Part shown: piece by piece, positions 1 through 8,312 of the stretch
Position numbering within the stretch: the stretch's first letter is position 1
How the letters are laid out: every line of letters begins with the position of its first letter
Assembly (NCBI RefSeq): GCF_002632485.1
Contig: NZ_NIBU01000005.1
Location: forward strand, 1 to 64,000
Reading direction: 5' to 3'
DNA from: Xenorhabdus innexi
GTDB taxonomy: Bacteria > Pseudomonadota > Gammaproteobacteria > Enterobacterales > Enterobacteriaceae
DNA length: 64,000 bases
Notes under the pieces: model-generated
Seen by the model: only the letters and a program-made list of their open reading frames with translations
What the model was told of the DNA's origin: nothing
The model's database searches: none
Program-made: the position numbers and the translations under genes

Positions 1-386
1 GGGAGTTTGATTGCACTATCAGACACCTTTACGCCCACACAGTGGTAACTCGATTGCTTGCCGTGTCTACGTTTGAATTGTGGGTACCTGGCTTTCAACT
101 TTGGGTTAAAAAAGTTATCAAAAGCTTGGTGAAGATTGATGACGGACTGTTGTAAAGCCATTGAATCGTATTGCTTCAACCATTGGTATTTCCGTGATTT
201 CTTGGCAACCGCAAGTAGGGGTTTTATGTCTTTCTTCGGGTTCAGTATGACACCATGCTTGCGGTACATATGGGACTTTAAATGTAAAGCTTTGTTATAC
301 GCAAAACGCACAGCACCAAACTGAGCCATCAAAAAGTCAGCTTGTTCTTGTGTTGGATAAATGCGTACTTTTGTTGCTCTTAACAT
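1..386 (-). CDS. tnpB: IS200/IS605-family TnpB (RNA-guided nuclease), 5' part only
   Basis: The reverse strand reads MLRATKVRIYPTQEQADFLM and continues without a stop to the window edge. The N-terminal RIYPT pattern, the FAYNKAL segment and the following KRRHGKQSS stretch are typical of TnpB/OrfB of IS200/IS605 elements, the RNA-guided nucleases ancestral to Cas12. Only about 129 residues are visible; the RuvC catalytic residues and zinc finger lie outside. The ATG at 386-384 is the likely start, although an in-frame GTG at 398-396 is possible. It is divergent from tnpA at 443, the usual IS605-group arrangement. Whether the full gene is intact cannot be judged here. Confidence 0.85.
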   Translation of the reverse strand, partial: MLRATKVRIYPTQEQADFLMAQFGAVRFAYNKALHLKSHMYRKHGVILNPKKDIKPLLAVAKKSRKYQWLKQYDSMALQQSVINLHQAFDNFFNPKLKARYPQFKRRHGKQSSYHCVGVKVSDSAIKL

Positions 387-442
387 TTCAGTGCTCACCT
401 GTATAATGGCTTTATATTATTGACTTAAATAGGTTTTGTAAA

Positions 443-871
443 ATGAGCGCGCATAATAAAGCACTGCTTCAAGATTATCTCAGAAAAAGGCATAGTGTGA
501 GCAAACTAGTTGTACATCTGGTGTTCACAACGAAATATCGAAGAAAGATTTTTACGGGTGTAATGATTAAGCAGTTGAAAGAGGCGTTTGAATCTGCTTG
601 CGTAAAATTGGAGTGTCAGCTTATTGAAATGGACGGCGAACAAGATCATGTTCATTTGCTGATCTCATATCCACCCAAACTTTCAATCAGCATAATGGTT
701 AATAATTTGAAAGCTGTTTCATCTCGTATGTTGCGACGACAAAACACACACCTTACAAGACAGAGTAAAAGCGCCGCCTTGTGGTCACGTTCATACTTCG
801 CTTGCACTGCTGGCGGTGCAACAATTGAAACGTTAAAGGCTTATGTGGAGAGTCAGGCGATCCCAGATTAA
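443..871 (+). CDS. tnpA: IS200/IS605-family transposase TnpA (Y1 HUH)
   Basis: This 142-residue protein matches the size of single-domain Y1 transposases that cut and paste single-stranded DNA at subterminal hairpins. The HUH motif is visible as DHVHLLI near residue 68-74, and the catalytic tyrosine is probably in TLKAYVESQ near the C-terminus. The N-terminal part LVFTTKYRRKIF is also characteristic of the family. The gene appears full length and has no internal stop, so it could be active. The short gap to the divergent tnpB would hold both promoters. Confidence 0.9.
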   Translation: MSAHNKALLQDYLRKRHSVSKLVVHLVFTTKYRRKIFTGVMIKQLKEAFESACVKLECQLIEMDGEQDHVHLLISYPPKLSISIMVNNLKAVSSRMLRRQNTHLTRQSKSAALWSRSYFACTAGGATIETLKAYVESQAIPD

Positions 872-904
872 GCCGCTATCGCATCTTAACGCCTTATATC
901 CCCG

Positions 905-921
905 CCCTCATCGGGCGAGGG
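905..921. repeat. Subterminal hairpin of the IS element
   Basis: CCCTC (905-909) pairs with GAGGG (917-921) around a 7-nt loop. It sits 34 bases after the tnpA stop, where TnpA of this family recognises an imperfect hairpin near the element end. Position and composition support this role; recognition itself is inferred. Confidence 0.5.
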
Positions 922-922
922 T

Positions 923-1702
923 TTACGGCGAAATTGCTAAAAATGCAATAACTGCATTCTTATCATTTTGTTGTTTACCCCACATCAATATAAAACAATA
1001 CGCAATTTCTACATCATTTTTATAGGCTGTCTTAGATACCTGTGCCTTATACACATGGCAAAAATCCTCATAATTAAAAGATTCTACTCTTCGTTCATAG
1101 CTTCCCAGTTTTGCATCCTGATATAATTTTTTTGCGATTTCATCAGAAACTGGTGTACAGGCGCTATCTGATGTTTTGATAGGAACACGGGATGACCATA
1201 CCCCTTTACATCTTTTTTTTACGATAGAATTTTCAAAATGAAGTGGATAAAAAGACATCAGAGTAAAATTATTACTATTCAGTTGCAGCCAATCCCATGA
1301 GGAACTAGAGGTTTCTGGGCAATACAAAAACATATGCCTTTCTTTATTATTCATGATGAGTTTATATTGGCTTTGATCTTTTACAGTTTTAATATACTCT
1401 GCTGTTAATTTTACCTCTTTAAAATAAGGGTCTGAATTATAATAATCGAAATATAAATAAACCCCAAAGATTGACATTGTAATATCATATAAATATACAA
1501 CATCCTCAACCTCATCATTTATGCCAAATACATAAGATTCATCATATTGTGGTGAGGCCGAGAATTGTATAGGAATAACATATTGCTGGTAATCTTTCTC
1601 TGAACCAAAGTAAGCATAGCGTTTGTAAGCACTGTCAGGTTTATCCATACATAGTACACGACCATGTTCATCTATTACTTTATATACGACTTTGGGATAC
1701 AA
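923..1702 (-). CDS. Unrecognised protein, 5' end uncertain, probably frameshifted
   Basis: A 259-residue reading frame that I do not recognise. It is rich in Tyr, Asp and Ser, has no signal peptide or membrane span, and contains the stretch SWDWLQLNSNNFTLMSFYPL. The only start in frame is TTG at 1702, without a convincing ribosome site. The open frame continues upstream to about 1810 and still reads like protein (SDKFTPDANNPSGLSDNYN). A second open frame (about 1675-1930) would join it in phase if the A5 run at the junction had one more A, so a frameshift or decay is likely. The 3' end runs to the IS element, and its last residues may be supplied or altered by the insertion. No function is proposed. 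Confidence 0.45.
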   Translation of the reverse strand: MYPKVVYKVIDEHGRVLCMDKPDSAYKRYAYFGSEKDYQQYVIPIQFSASPQYDESYVFGINDEVEDVVYLYDITMSIFGVYLYFDYYNSDPYFKEVKLTAEYIKTVKDQSQYKLIMNNKERHMFLYCPETSSSSWDWLQLNSNNFTLMSFYPLHFENSIVKKRCKGVWSSRVPIKTSDSACTPVSDEIAKKLYQDAKLGSYERRVESFNYEDFCHVYKAQVSKTAYKNDVEIAYCFILMWGKQQNDKNAVIAFLAISP

Positions 1703-1863
1703 TCTAGTACTGATTTTTTTTGTCTCTGTTTCGTTTGTTTTTTGAATGGATTCATCATGTGCAATATTATAGTTATCTGATAAGCCGGAAGGATTGTTCG
1801 CATCAGGAGTAAATTTATCAGATTTTTCAAGTTATTTTTCTTTTTTTCATATGTGGTAACCAC

Positions 1864-2402
1864 ATTGCTGTAATTTTTAATTATCTTTCTAATAGTTATT
1901 TTATGGTTGAATAACTTAATAATTATAAGTTTTTTCGATAATCAATTAAGTATAGTTGGTCATGGTTTTCCTGCTAGTTTATTTTTATGCTTTCAATGGA
2001 AAATATGTACGCTAATGGTAATTAAAAAGAGTAGGTGATATGGCTAAAACTAACTGTTTTTATTGATTTTGAGTTCTATATGTCTGAGATAATGTCTGAT
2101 TGTAAAATGATGCTAATAATATGAACTTAATTAATGATGATTTTCGATTTAATTTACTTTTATAAATAGTTATAGTTATAGCTATAGTTATTTATAAACT
2201 GTCAGTTTTCTACTATTTGCTATTTTTTTATTTAATGTATTAAATTAAGGTGTGTAGCTAAGATATTCTTGGTCAAATCGTAGCAGGAGTAACTTTGAGT
2301 TCTTATTACTTTAGCGCTTATAGATATCCAACACATTTCGAGCATGACCAGCAAAGAGGTCGTTCGAAATACGGTATATATAATAAAATCAGGAGGTTGA
2401 GT
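1864..2402. other. AT-rich intergenic region with short tandem repeats
   Basis: No convincing gene is seen in this stretch. It is strongly AT-rich. At about 2166-2191 it carries a run of TATAGT/TATAGC hexamers. An AGGAG at 2285-2289 precedes a TTG at 2295 that is in frame with the downstream gene, but homologues of that gene start at 2403. Promoter elements for the YeaQ-like gene presumably lie here. Confidence 0.5.
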
Positions 2403-2654
2403 ATGGGTATTCTGTCATGGATTATCTTTGGCTTGATTGCGGGGATCATCGCAAAGTGGATTATGCCGGGTAATAATAGTAGTGGCATCATTATGACAGT
2501 GATTTTAGGAATTGTTGGTGCGGTCGTTGGCGGCTATATCAGCACATTTTTTGGTATGGGAAAAGTAGACGGCTTCAATCTGGGTAGTTTTGCGATTGCC
2601 GTTATTGGCGCGTTAGTTGTTCTGTTTATATATCATAAAGTTTCTAATTCATAG
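2403..2654 (+). CDS. GlsB/YeaQ/YmgE-family small stress-response membrane protein
   Basis: The 83-residue product starts MGILSWIIFGLIAGIIAKWI, the N-terminal helix of the transglycosylase-associated (GlsB/YeaQ/YmgE) family. Two more hydrophobic segments follow (around residues 28-48 and 57-78), with the glycine-rich IVGAVVGGYI in between. A strong ribosome site AGGAGG at 2391-2396 sits just before the ATG at 2403, which decides this start over the longer TTG-started frame from 2295. Family members are small inner-membrane proteins associated with stress responses; the precise role is unknown. It stands alone, convergent with sseA. Confidence 0.85.
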   Translation: MGILSWIIFGLIAGIIAKWIMPGNNSSGIIMTVILGIVGAVVGGYISTFFGMGKVDGFNLGSFAIAVIGALVVLFIYHKVSNS

Positions 2655-2791
2655 ATCAGTAAAAATAATGAGTGTATATGGTTGATATTATATGTATCTT
2701 TTGTTGTAGGGCAAATTGGTTCCCGATGAATTTGTCATTTTCTTGCGCCGCGATGCAACTTGAAATCCATCAGGTGTAGCCGTTGGTATTC

Positions 2792-2821
2792 TATAACCGA
2801 TAGAAATATAACCGATAGAAA
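2792..2821. repeat. Short direct repeat
   Basis: The 14-mer ATAACCGATAGAAA occurs twice with a 2-base spacer, at 2792-2805 and 2808-2821. The second copy runs into the left arm of the sseA terminator. Confidence 0.6.
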
Positions 2822-2850
2822 AAGGGCGTGATGACTGAATGCCCTTTTTC
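2818..2850 (-). terminator. Rho-independent terminator of sseA
   Basis: GAAAAAGGGC (2818-2827) pairs with GCCCTTTTTC (2841-2850), giving a 10-bp stem whose A/T base supplies a U-tract in either direction. It lies 20 bases past the sseA stop codon. Confidence 0.75.
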
Positions 2851-2870
2851 GGCTGGGTGAATTTATTAAC

Positions 2871-3710
2871 TTATTTCTCTAATGGAAGTGCAGCGTCGGC
2901 TCCCCATTCCGCCCATGAGCCATCGTATAGTGCGGCGTTTTTGTGGCCGATTATATCAAGCCCTAAGATTAAAACAGCAGCCGTCATACCAGAGCCACAA
3001 CTGGTGATAATGGGCTGTTCCAAATCGACACCTTGTTGTTCGAAGATAAGTTTAATCTCATCCGGCGATTTATAACGTCCATTTTCAAGTAGTGTTGTCC
3101 ACGGGACATTTTTTGAGCCGGGAATATGACCCATTCTTAAACCGGGGCGGGGTTCAGGTGCTTTGGCCTGAAAACGCTCTGCTGATCGGGCATCGATAAA
3201 TTGCACTTGCTTCTTGTTATCGAGAATATCAAGGATTTGATGACGGGAAACGACACACTCAGGAGAAAAGCGGGTATTGAATACCTGAGCATCATGGCTG
3301 AATTCTCCCGATTCAGTTGGATAACCAGCCTGTTGCCAGCCTTGTAAACCACCTTCAAGAATACGGATGTTCTGTGCACCGAAATTCTTAAATGTCCACC
3401 ATGCCCGGGGTGCTGAAAACATATTTCCCTGATCGTAAATGACTATCAGGTGCTGTTCACTGATACCCATTGCACTAACGGCTTTCTGGAACGTTTCCGG
3501 CTCAGGGAGCATATGCGGTAATGCACTCCGAAGGTTGGCTATTTTATCAAGATCAAAAAAGCAGGAACCCGTTATATGCTTCTCCAGCCATTTTTGCTGA
3601 TAATCAATGGATTCAGTTGGCATAGGTGCACTGGCATCGATAATAACAACATTCTCATCATTGAGATGTTCATTTAGCCATTGTGGAGTAACAAAATACT
3701 GACTGTTCAT
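2871..3710 (-). CDS. sseA: 3-mercaptopyruvate sulfurtransferase
   Basis: A two-domain rhodanese that moves sulfur from 3-mercaptopyruvate to acceptors such as cyanide or thiols in the cytoplasm. With the ATG at 3710 the protein is 279 residues (E. coli SseA 281). The catalytic loop CGSGMTA places the active cysteine at residue 238, the same number as in E. coli. The N-terminal rhodanese domain begins FVTPQWLNEHL and is inactive by family analogy. The ATG at 3710 is preferred to the one at 3725 because GGGGA lies five bases upstream. It is followed by a strong terminator and appears monocistronic. Confidence 0.92.
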   Translation of the reverse strand: MNSQYFVTPQWLNEHLNDENVVIIDASAPMPTESIDYQQKWLEKHITGSCFFDLDKIANLRSALPHMLPEPETFQKAVSAMGISEQHLIVIYDQGNMFSAPRAWWTFKNFGAQNIRILEGGLQGWQQAGYPTESGEFSHDAQVFNTRFSPECVVSRHQILDILDNKKQVQFIDARSAERFQAKAPEPRPGLRMGHIPGSKNVPWTTLLENGRYKSPDEIKLIFEQQGVDLEQPIITSCGSGMTAAVLILGLDIIGHKNAALYDGSWAEWGADAALPLEK

Positions 3711-3787
3711 AAGATTCCCCGTCATTGGATATTCCGCACGTCATGCTGCTAAATTGGCACGCTATAACTCTGAAGGCATATCGGCTG

Positions 3788-3958
3788 TTACTGTTGCCCG
3801 GATTGTGTATTTTCCTGATGTATCGTTTCAGGCTGTACTTGTTGTGTTTCTTCTGTTGAGGCCATTGAACGGTTATACATGTTCATTCCTGCTAAAATAA
3901 TGCCTCCGATAGAGCCGAGGGTGAATAGGACAATAATAACAAGCAGGATCTTTTTCAT
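3788..3958 (-). CDS. Small single-pass membrane protein, unrecognised
   Basis: A 56-residue reading frame begins MKKILLVIIVLFTLGSIGGI, a basic start followed by one hydrophobic helix (about residues 4-24). A soluble Gln/Glu/Thr-rich tail ends in QENTQSGQQ. This pattern suggests an inner-membrane anchor with a periplasmic or cytoplasmic tail, or an uncleaved signal. It lies between sseA and the divergent dinG, transcribed with sseA. No family is recognised. A longer reading frame on the same strand (3873-4136) overlaps it in another phase and looks less protein-like. Confidence 0.55.
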   Translation of the reverse strand: MKKILLVIIVLFTLGSIGGIILAGMNMYNRSMASTEETQQVQPETIHQENTQSGQQ

Positions 3959-4155
3959 CTTTGTTCCCGATAAAATTCTTAGTCATGTCGAAGGGCAAAA
4001 GTATATCGGCTTCTATATTCCTGACAAGCAATAAGCGATCTTCTGGCTTTTTCTGTAAAAAAGCTGGAAAGCTGTTCCCAATAATCACGATATCAGGCTG
4101 ATCTGAGGGTAACTCTGTGGGAGAATAGGATGACAATTCTCATGCAGCAAAATAT

Positions 4156-6291
4156 ATGGCACTTTCCAGTTCAATAAAAAATCAAATCAGCCAATGGTAT
4201 AAGGCGTTATCTACCCATATTGATGGCTTCATTCCCAGAGCACCCCAGCGTCAGATGATTGCAGAAGTGGCGAAAACACTGGCAGATGATGAAGGGCGGC
4301 ATTTGGTAATAGAAGCCCCCACTGGAGTAGGAAAAACCTTATCCTACCTTATTCCCGGTATTGCGGTCAGTCGGGCTGAGCAAAAGCCATTAATAGTGAG
4401 TACTGCTAATGTGGCTTTACAGGATCAGATTTACAGTAAGGATCTGCCGTTATTACGAAAAATCATCCCGGATTTAAAATTCACCGGGGCGTTTGGTCGC
4501 GCGCGTTATGTTTGCCCGCGTAATCTGGAGGCTATTTGTGCCGCAGAGGGGGAGCAAATCGATTTAATGCTGCTGGTGGAAGATAAGACTGCTGTAGCCA
4601 ATAGTGAAGAACGGGAACTGTGTCGCAGGTTACGCAATGATTACACCACTTTTGTCTGGGATGGTTTGCGGGATCACCATCAACTGGCACTGTCGGATTC
4701 GCTGTGGTCAAAAGTAAGCACTGATAAGATGAACTGTCTGGCGCGTAACTGCCAGTTTTACCAACGTTGCCCATTTTTTCTGGCCCGAAGAGAGATTGAA
4801 GATGCTGATGTCGTCGTTGCCAATCACTCTCTGGTGATGGCGGCACTGGAAAGTGAATCTGTCCTGCCGGAAGCTAAAAATATGTTATTGGTTCTGGATG
4901 AAGGCCATCATATTCCGGATGTTGCAAGGGATTCACTGGAGGTAGAAGGAGAAATTACGCTTTTTCAGCTTAATGGTCAGTTGGATTCTTTTATTCGTCA
5001 TGTAGAGCAATATTTGCTCCAGTTCCGTCCGGCCAAACCACCTGCTTTGGCTGATATAACCCGCTTGCAGGCTCATTGTGAAAAAATCCGCGAGTGCTTC
5101 AGGGAGTTGGCTGATATTACTCAGACGTTACTGCCAGAACGTGGAGAAGCGGAGGAATACCTGTTTGAACTGGGAAAATTACCGGATAATTTATTGCTGT
5201 GCTGTCAGACACTTTTTAAGCTGACGGATGGGTTGCGTAGCTTATCTGAAGCGATTCTGAATGACCTCACCGATCAAACGGCGAAACAGGATATTGTCAG
5301 ATTGCACCGGGCTATCTTGCTGACTAGCCGGACACTGGGTTATTTCGAGAATATGGCAAAGTTGTGGCGGTTGGCTTCGCTGGAAGAGTCTTCTCATGCT
5401 CCCATCTCAAAGTGGCTGACCCGCCGTTATGAGAAAAATCAATCACACCTTTACTTTCATTGCGCAGGTATCCGTGTCAGTGAACAATTAACCCAGTTAT
5501 TGTGGAGAAACATTCCGCATATTGTCGTGACATCCGCAACATTGCGTTCTCTCAGCAGTTTTTCCCGCATTCAGGAGCTGACAGGGTTGCATGAAAATTA
5601 TGACGATCGCTTTGTTACTTTAACGTCTCCCTTTGAACATGTCCGGCAAGGGCGTCTGATTATTCCACGCATGACACTGGAGCCTACAATTCATAATGAA
5701 ACACAGCATCTTGAGCAGATGGCCCGCTATTTCCGTTCTCAGGTATTGCTGGGCGCGCATCAGGGGATGTTAGTGTTGTTTAGCAGCCAACGTGCAATGG
5801 ACGGTTTTCTCGAGTTTGTAAAAGACTTACGCCTGATGTTACTGGTGCAGGGGGATCAGCCACGATACCGGCTGGTGGAAACCCATTGCAGGCGTATTGA
5901 TGAAGGGCAGCCCAGTGTTCTGGTTGGGTTACAGTCTTTCGCTGAAGGGTTAGACTTGAAAGGCAATTACCTTTCACAGGTACACATCCATAAAATTGCT
6001 TTTCCGCCCGTCACAAATCCGGTCATTATCACTGAAAGTGAATGGCTTAAATCGCTGAAACGCTACCCTTTTGAAGTGCAGAGTTTACCGAGTGCTTCTT
6101 TCAGTCTTATCCAACAAGTAGGAAGACTTATACGCAGTCATGAGTGTCATGGAGATGTCATCATTTATGACAAAAGGCTTTTAACCAAGCGTTATGGCCC
6201 CCGTTTACTGGAGGCATTGCCGGTTTTTCCGATTGAGCAACCGGATATCCCTTCGGAAGAAGTATTACTGAAAATGAAAAAGGATAAATAA
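4156..6291 (+). CDS. dinG: ATP-dependent 5'-3' DNA helicase DinG
   Basis: An XPD-like superfamily 2 iron-sulfur helicase that unwinds R-loops and D-loops and helps forks pass transcription complexes. The 711-residue protein (E. coli 716) begins MALSSSIKNQISQWYKAL. The Walker A GVGKT is at 57-61, and the DEGH box is in VLDEGHHIPD. The four cysteines of the 4Fe-4S cluster (120, 194, 199, 205) match the E. coli positions. The C-terminal QQVGRLIRS motif VI is present. In E. coli dinG is SOS-induced; I see no clear CTGT-N8-ACAG LexA box just upstream, so regulation may differ. A long AT stem-loop overlaps its stop codon. Confidence 0.95.
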   Translation: MALSSSIKNQISQWYKALSTHIDGFIPRAPQRQMIAEVAKTLADDEGRHLVIEAPTGVGKTLSYLIPGIAVSRAEQKPLIVSTANVALQDQIYSKDLPLLRKIIPDLKFTGAFGRARYVCPRNLEAICAAEGEQIDLMLLVEDKTAVANSEERELCRRLRNDYTTFVWDGLRDHHQLALSDSLWSKVSTDKMNCLARNCQFYQRCPFFLARREIEDADVVVANHSLVMAALESESVLPEAKNMLLVLDEGHHIPDVARDSLEVEGEITLFQLNGQLDSFIRHVEQYLLQFRPAKPPALADITRLQAHCEKIRECFRELADITQTLLPERGEAEEYLFELGKLPDNLLLCCQTLFKLTDGLRSLSEAILNDLTDQTAKQDIVRLHRAILLTSRTLGYFENMAKLWRLASLEESSHAPISKWLTRRYEKNQSHLYFHCAGIRVSEQLTQLLWRNIPHIVVTSATLRSLSSFSRIQELTGLHENYDDRFVTLTSPFEHVRQGRLIIPRMTLEPTIHNETQHLEQMARYFRSQVLLGAHQGMLVLFSSQRAMDGFLEFVKDLRLMLLVQGDQPRYRLVETHCRRIDEGQPSVLVGLQSFAEGLDLKGNYLSQVHIHKIAFPPVTNPVIITESEWLKSLKRYPFEVQSLPSASFSLIQQVGRLIRSHECHGDVIIYDKRLLTKRYGPRLLEALPVFPIEQPDIPSEEVLLKMKKDK

Positions 6292-6317
6292 TATAAAAGT
6301 TAATATTATTTATCCTT
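6280..6317 (+). terminator. Stem-loop overlapping the dinG stop codon
   Basis: A perfect 15-bp stem: AAGGATAAATAATAT at 6280-6294 and its complement at 6303-6317, with an 8-nt loop. The left arm includes the last dinG codons and the TAA. No T-run follows on the plus strand, so it may act as a 3' stabiliser or a weak terminator rather than a classic one. Confidence 0.45.
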
Positions 6318-6345
6318 AAGACAAAATTCAGCTGATAACTGTTAT

Positions 6346-6567
6346 TTATCCGATTTTTTTCAGGAAGCAGGTTTTTAACACTAACCCTTTGATTTTATCA
6401 GCGTTACATTCGATTTCGTCTTCACGGTGGGTCAGGCGAATATTTTTAATTAATGTGCCACGTTTCAGCGTCTTAGAGGTGCCTTTGACTTTCAGATCTT
6501 TGATGACCTGAACTGAATCACCATCATTCAGCAGGGCACCATTGGAATCTTTAACTTCGATATCCAT
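6346..6567 (-). CDS. PhnA-domain protein (YjdM C-terminal domain only)
   Basis: This 73-residue protein (MDIEVKDSNGALLNDGDSVQ...) corresponds to the C-terminal PhnA domain of YjdM-type proteins, with the conserved VIKDLKVKG and IKNIRLT stretches. The N-terminal zinc-ribbon part of the ~110-residue full-length relatives is absent, and there is no upstream open frame that could supply it. The link to alkylphosphonate use is historical: the gene sits by the phn genes in E. coli but is not needed for C-P cleavage. The function is unknown. It is transcribed towards dinG. Confidence 0.8.
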   Translation of the reverse strand: MDIEVKDSNGALLNDGDSVQVIKDLKVKGTSKTLKRGTLIKNIRLTHREDEIECNADKIKGLVLKTCFLKKIG

Positions 6568-6680
6568 TGTATATTTTCCTCATGTTTATTTTTAAAGCAG
6601 GTAGGATTATAGTGAGAAAAATTATTTTTTTAAAGGTTAGTGTGATTTTTTAGGTTATAACTTCTGTTTTGAATGTTTTT

Positions 6681-6708
6681 AATAATAAAAAGGCCGTAGT
6701 AACGGCCT
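6681..6708 (-). terminator. Rho-independent terminator of dps
   Basis: AGGCCGT (6691-6697) pairs with ACGGCCT (6702-6708) around a 4-nt loop. On the minus strand the stem is followed directly by TTTTTATTATT. It lies 17 bases beyond the dps stop. Confidence 0.8.
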
Positions 6709-6725
6709 GATGACTGTTTTTTATC

Positions 6726-7232
6726 TCATAGCTCAATATTGGCTTCAAGAAACCATAAAAACTTATCGAGATCACGGGAAGCGGCAGTGAACATATCTGC
6801 TGTATCCTCATCTTTGGCATCACCAATAGCCTGACGGATACCATTAGCAACGACGGCATAACGATCGGCCAGTGCTTTTAAGTGATCCTGTACATTGTGA
6901 ATATCCGTCGGGTAACTTTCCAACTGAGTTCCTTTGTGAACTTCTTCAAGTGTGCCCATCGCAATACCACCCAGTTGTACGACACGTTCGGCAAAAGTAT
7001 CGAGATGATCAACGAGTGCAGCACGGAAATCATCCAGCATTTTATGGATAGCAATAAAGTTTCTGCCGCGTATATTCCAGTGTGCCTGTTTAGTCATCAA
7101 AGACAGGTCAGTAAACTGGATTACCATATGATTCAGTGCATAAATTGAACTTTGTTTAACGCCTTCGCTGATATTATTACGGGTGTGAATCAGTTTGGAG
7201 GCATTCTTTCTGACAAATTTTGCGGTACTCAT
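6726..7232 (-). CDS. dps: DNA-binding ferritin-like protein Dps
   Basis: A dodecameric mini-ferritin that binds DNA and oxidises Fe(II) with hydrogen peroxide, protecting starved or oxidatively stressed cells. The 168-residue protein has the inter-subunit ferroxidase ligands His51, His63, Asp67, Asp78 and Glu82 at the E. coli positions. The Lys/Arg-bearing N-terminal tail [14 protein letters not shown] is also kept. A good ribosome site (AAGGGAG) precedes the start. The dps-rhtA neighbourhood matches E. coli, where dps is under OxyR, IHF and sigma-S; such sites were not resolved here. Confidence 0.96.
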   Translation of the reverse strand: MSTAKFVRKNASKLIHTRNNISEGVKQSSIYALNHMVIQFTDLSLMTKQAHWNIRGRNFIAIHKMLDDFRAALVDHLDTFAERVVQLGGIAMGTLEEVHKGTQLESYPTDIHNVQDHLKALADRYAVVANGIRQAIGDAKDEDTADMFTAASRDLDKFLWFLEANIEL

Positions 7233-7369
7233 TTTTAATGCTCCCTTAATTTAAATTTATGACATGGAATACATTAAAAGTAGCCTAACATTGAGCAGAC
7301 GTCATATCGATTTATGCTATCGAATTGATAGTTAATAAAAATATCGTTAATTAATATCGGAGATAGTAA

Positions 7370-7399
7370 AAACCGAAAGATATTAATACCTTTCGGTTT
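7370..7399. terminator. Bidirectional-looking terminator after rhtA
   Basis: AAACCGAAAG (7370-7379) pairs with CTTTCGGTTT (7390-7399), a 10-bp stem flanked by A and T runs. It lies 22 bases past the rhtA stop, upstream of dps, and separates the two transcripts. Confidence 0.75.
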
Positions 7400-7421
7400 T
7401 CATGGGCTACTGACGGGAAGT

Positions 7422-8312
7422 TTATGCAACTTTTTCGATTTTAGTTTTTTGCTTCATGGTTGAAGTGGAACCAATTGAGGCACAAATTATGCACAGAAGG
7501 GCAAGCCACTGGGTCATGGTCAAATGTTCATTCAGGAAAATAATGCCGGATAAGGCACCCAGTGCGGGTTCCAGACTCATTAAAGTACCGAATGTTTTGG
7601 CTGGCAGACGTGTCAGCGCAATCATTTCCAAAGTATAGGGAAATGCCGTTGATAAGATGGCGATACCCAGAGCAACAGGCAGTAATGAGACGTCAAACAT
7701 AAGCTCCGGCCCGGTTTGGATGAACCCGATCGGAAAGAAAATAACGGCCGCAATTAATGAACCGATAGAAACTGTAGCTGCACCATGACCGGCTCCGGCA
7801 CGTTGGCCGAAGATAATATAAAGTGCCCAGAAAACACCGGCTCCCAATGCATATATAATACCGACAGGATCGAGTGTGCTGACATCATTACCGATAGGTA
7901 ACAGAAAACCTAATCCGGCAATAACCAATATGATCCAGAGAAAATCTACTGGTCGGCGTGAGGAAAACATAGCGACAGCCAGCGGGCCGGTAAATTCAAG
8001 TGCGACGGCAATTCCGAGGGGAATTTTGGATAATGCCATGTAAAACAGATAATTCATTCCACCGAGTGAAATACCGTAAGCGAGGAGAGGGAGGATCGAT
8101 GAGCGGGTGAATTTTAGCCGCCAGGGTTTAAAAATCAGAAATAGAATAATCGTCCCCAATGCAAGTCTCAGGGCAGTCACACCAGGCGCACCAATGACAT
8201 GAAATACGGTTTTGGCTAGTGATGCACCAGCCTGAATTGATGTCATTGAAATTAATAATAAAACGATAGGAAGCAGGGGAAAAGATGCTGCCCGATGTTT
8301 AGAAAAGGACAT
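7422..8312 (-). CDS. rhtA: Threonine/homoserine exporter RhtA (DMT family)
   Basis: An inner-membrane efflux carrier of the drug/metabolite transporter superfamily. The 296-residue protein (E. coli 295) shows about ten hydrophobic helices arranged as two EamA repeats, starting SFPLLPIVLLLISMTSIQAG. Family members export threonine, homoserine and some amino-acid analogues. The position upstream of dps on the same strand is the same as in E. coli, which supports the symbol. In E. coli ompX follows; here an accessory block occupies that side. Confidence 0.92.
   Translation of the reverse strand: MSFSKHRAASFPLLPIVLLLISMTSIQAGASLAKTVFHVIGAPGVTALRLALGTIILFLIFKPWRLKFTRSSILPLLAYGISLGGMNYLFYMALSKIPLGIAVALEFTGPLAVAMFSSRRPVDFLWIILVIAGLGFLLPIGNDVSTLDPVGIIYALGAGVFWALYIIFGQRAGAGHGAATVSIGSLIAAVIFFPIGFIQTGPELMFDVSLLPVALGIAILSTAFPYTLEMIALTRLPAKTFGTLMSLEPALGALSGIIFLNEHLTMTQWLALLCIICASIGSTSTMKQKTKIEKVA

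Larger units (their letters stand above)
1..935. mobile_element. IS200/IS605-type insertion sequence, one end in window
   Basis: Divergent tnpB (partial) and tnpA define an IS605-group element that enters from the left edge. The tnpA-side end lies somewhere after 871; a GC-rich hairpin at 905-921 followed by a return to AT-rich sequence suggests a boundary near 925-940. These elements have no terminal inverted repeats and make no target duplication, so the exact junction cannot be fixed without an empty-site comparison. The tnpB-side end, where the guide RNA is normally encoded, is outside the window. Confidence 0.75.

Noticed and set aside
2295-2402. TTG-initiated N-terminal extension of the YeaQ-like protein
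   Set aside because: The extension is unlike the family; the ATG at 2403 has AGGAGG and gives the standard start.
3873-4136. 87-codon minus-strand reading frame upstream of dinG
   Set aside because: It overlaps the better small membrane-protein candidate in another phase, has no ribosome site and no recognisable pattern.
4000-4155. LexA box for dinG
   Set aside because: No CTGT-N8-ACAG arrangement was found in the upstream sequence; isolated CTGT words do not qualify.
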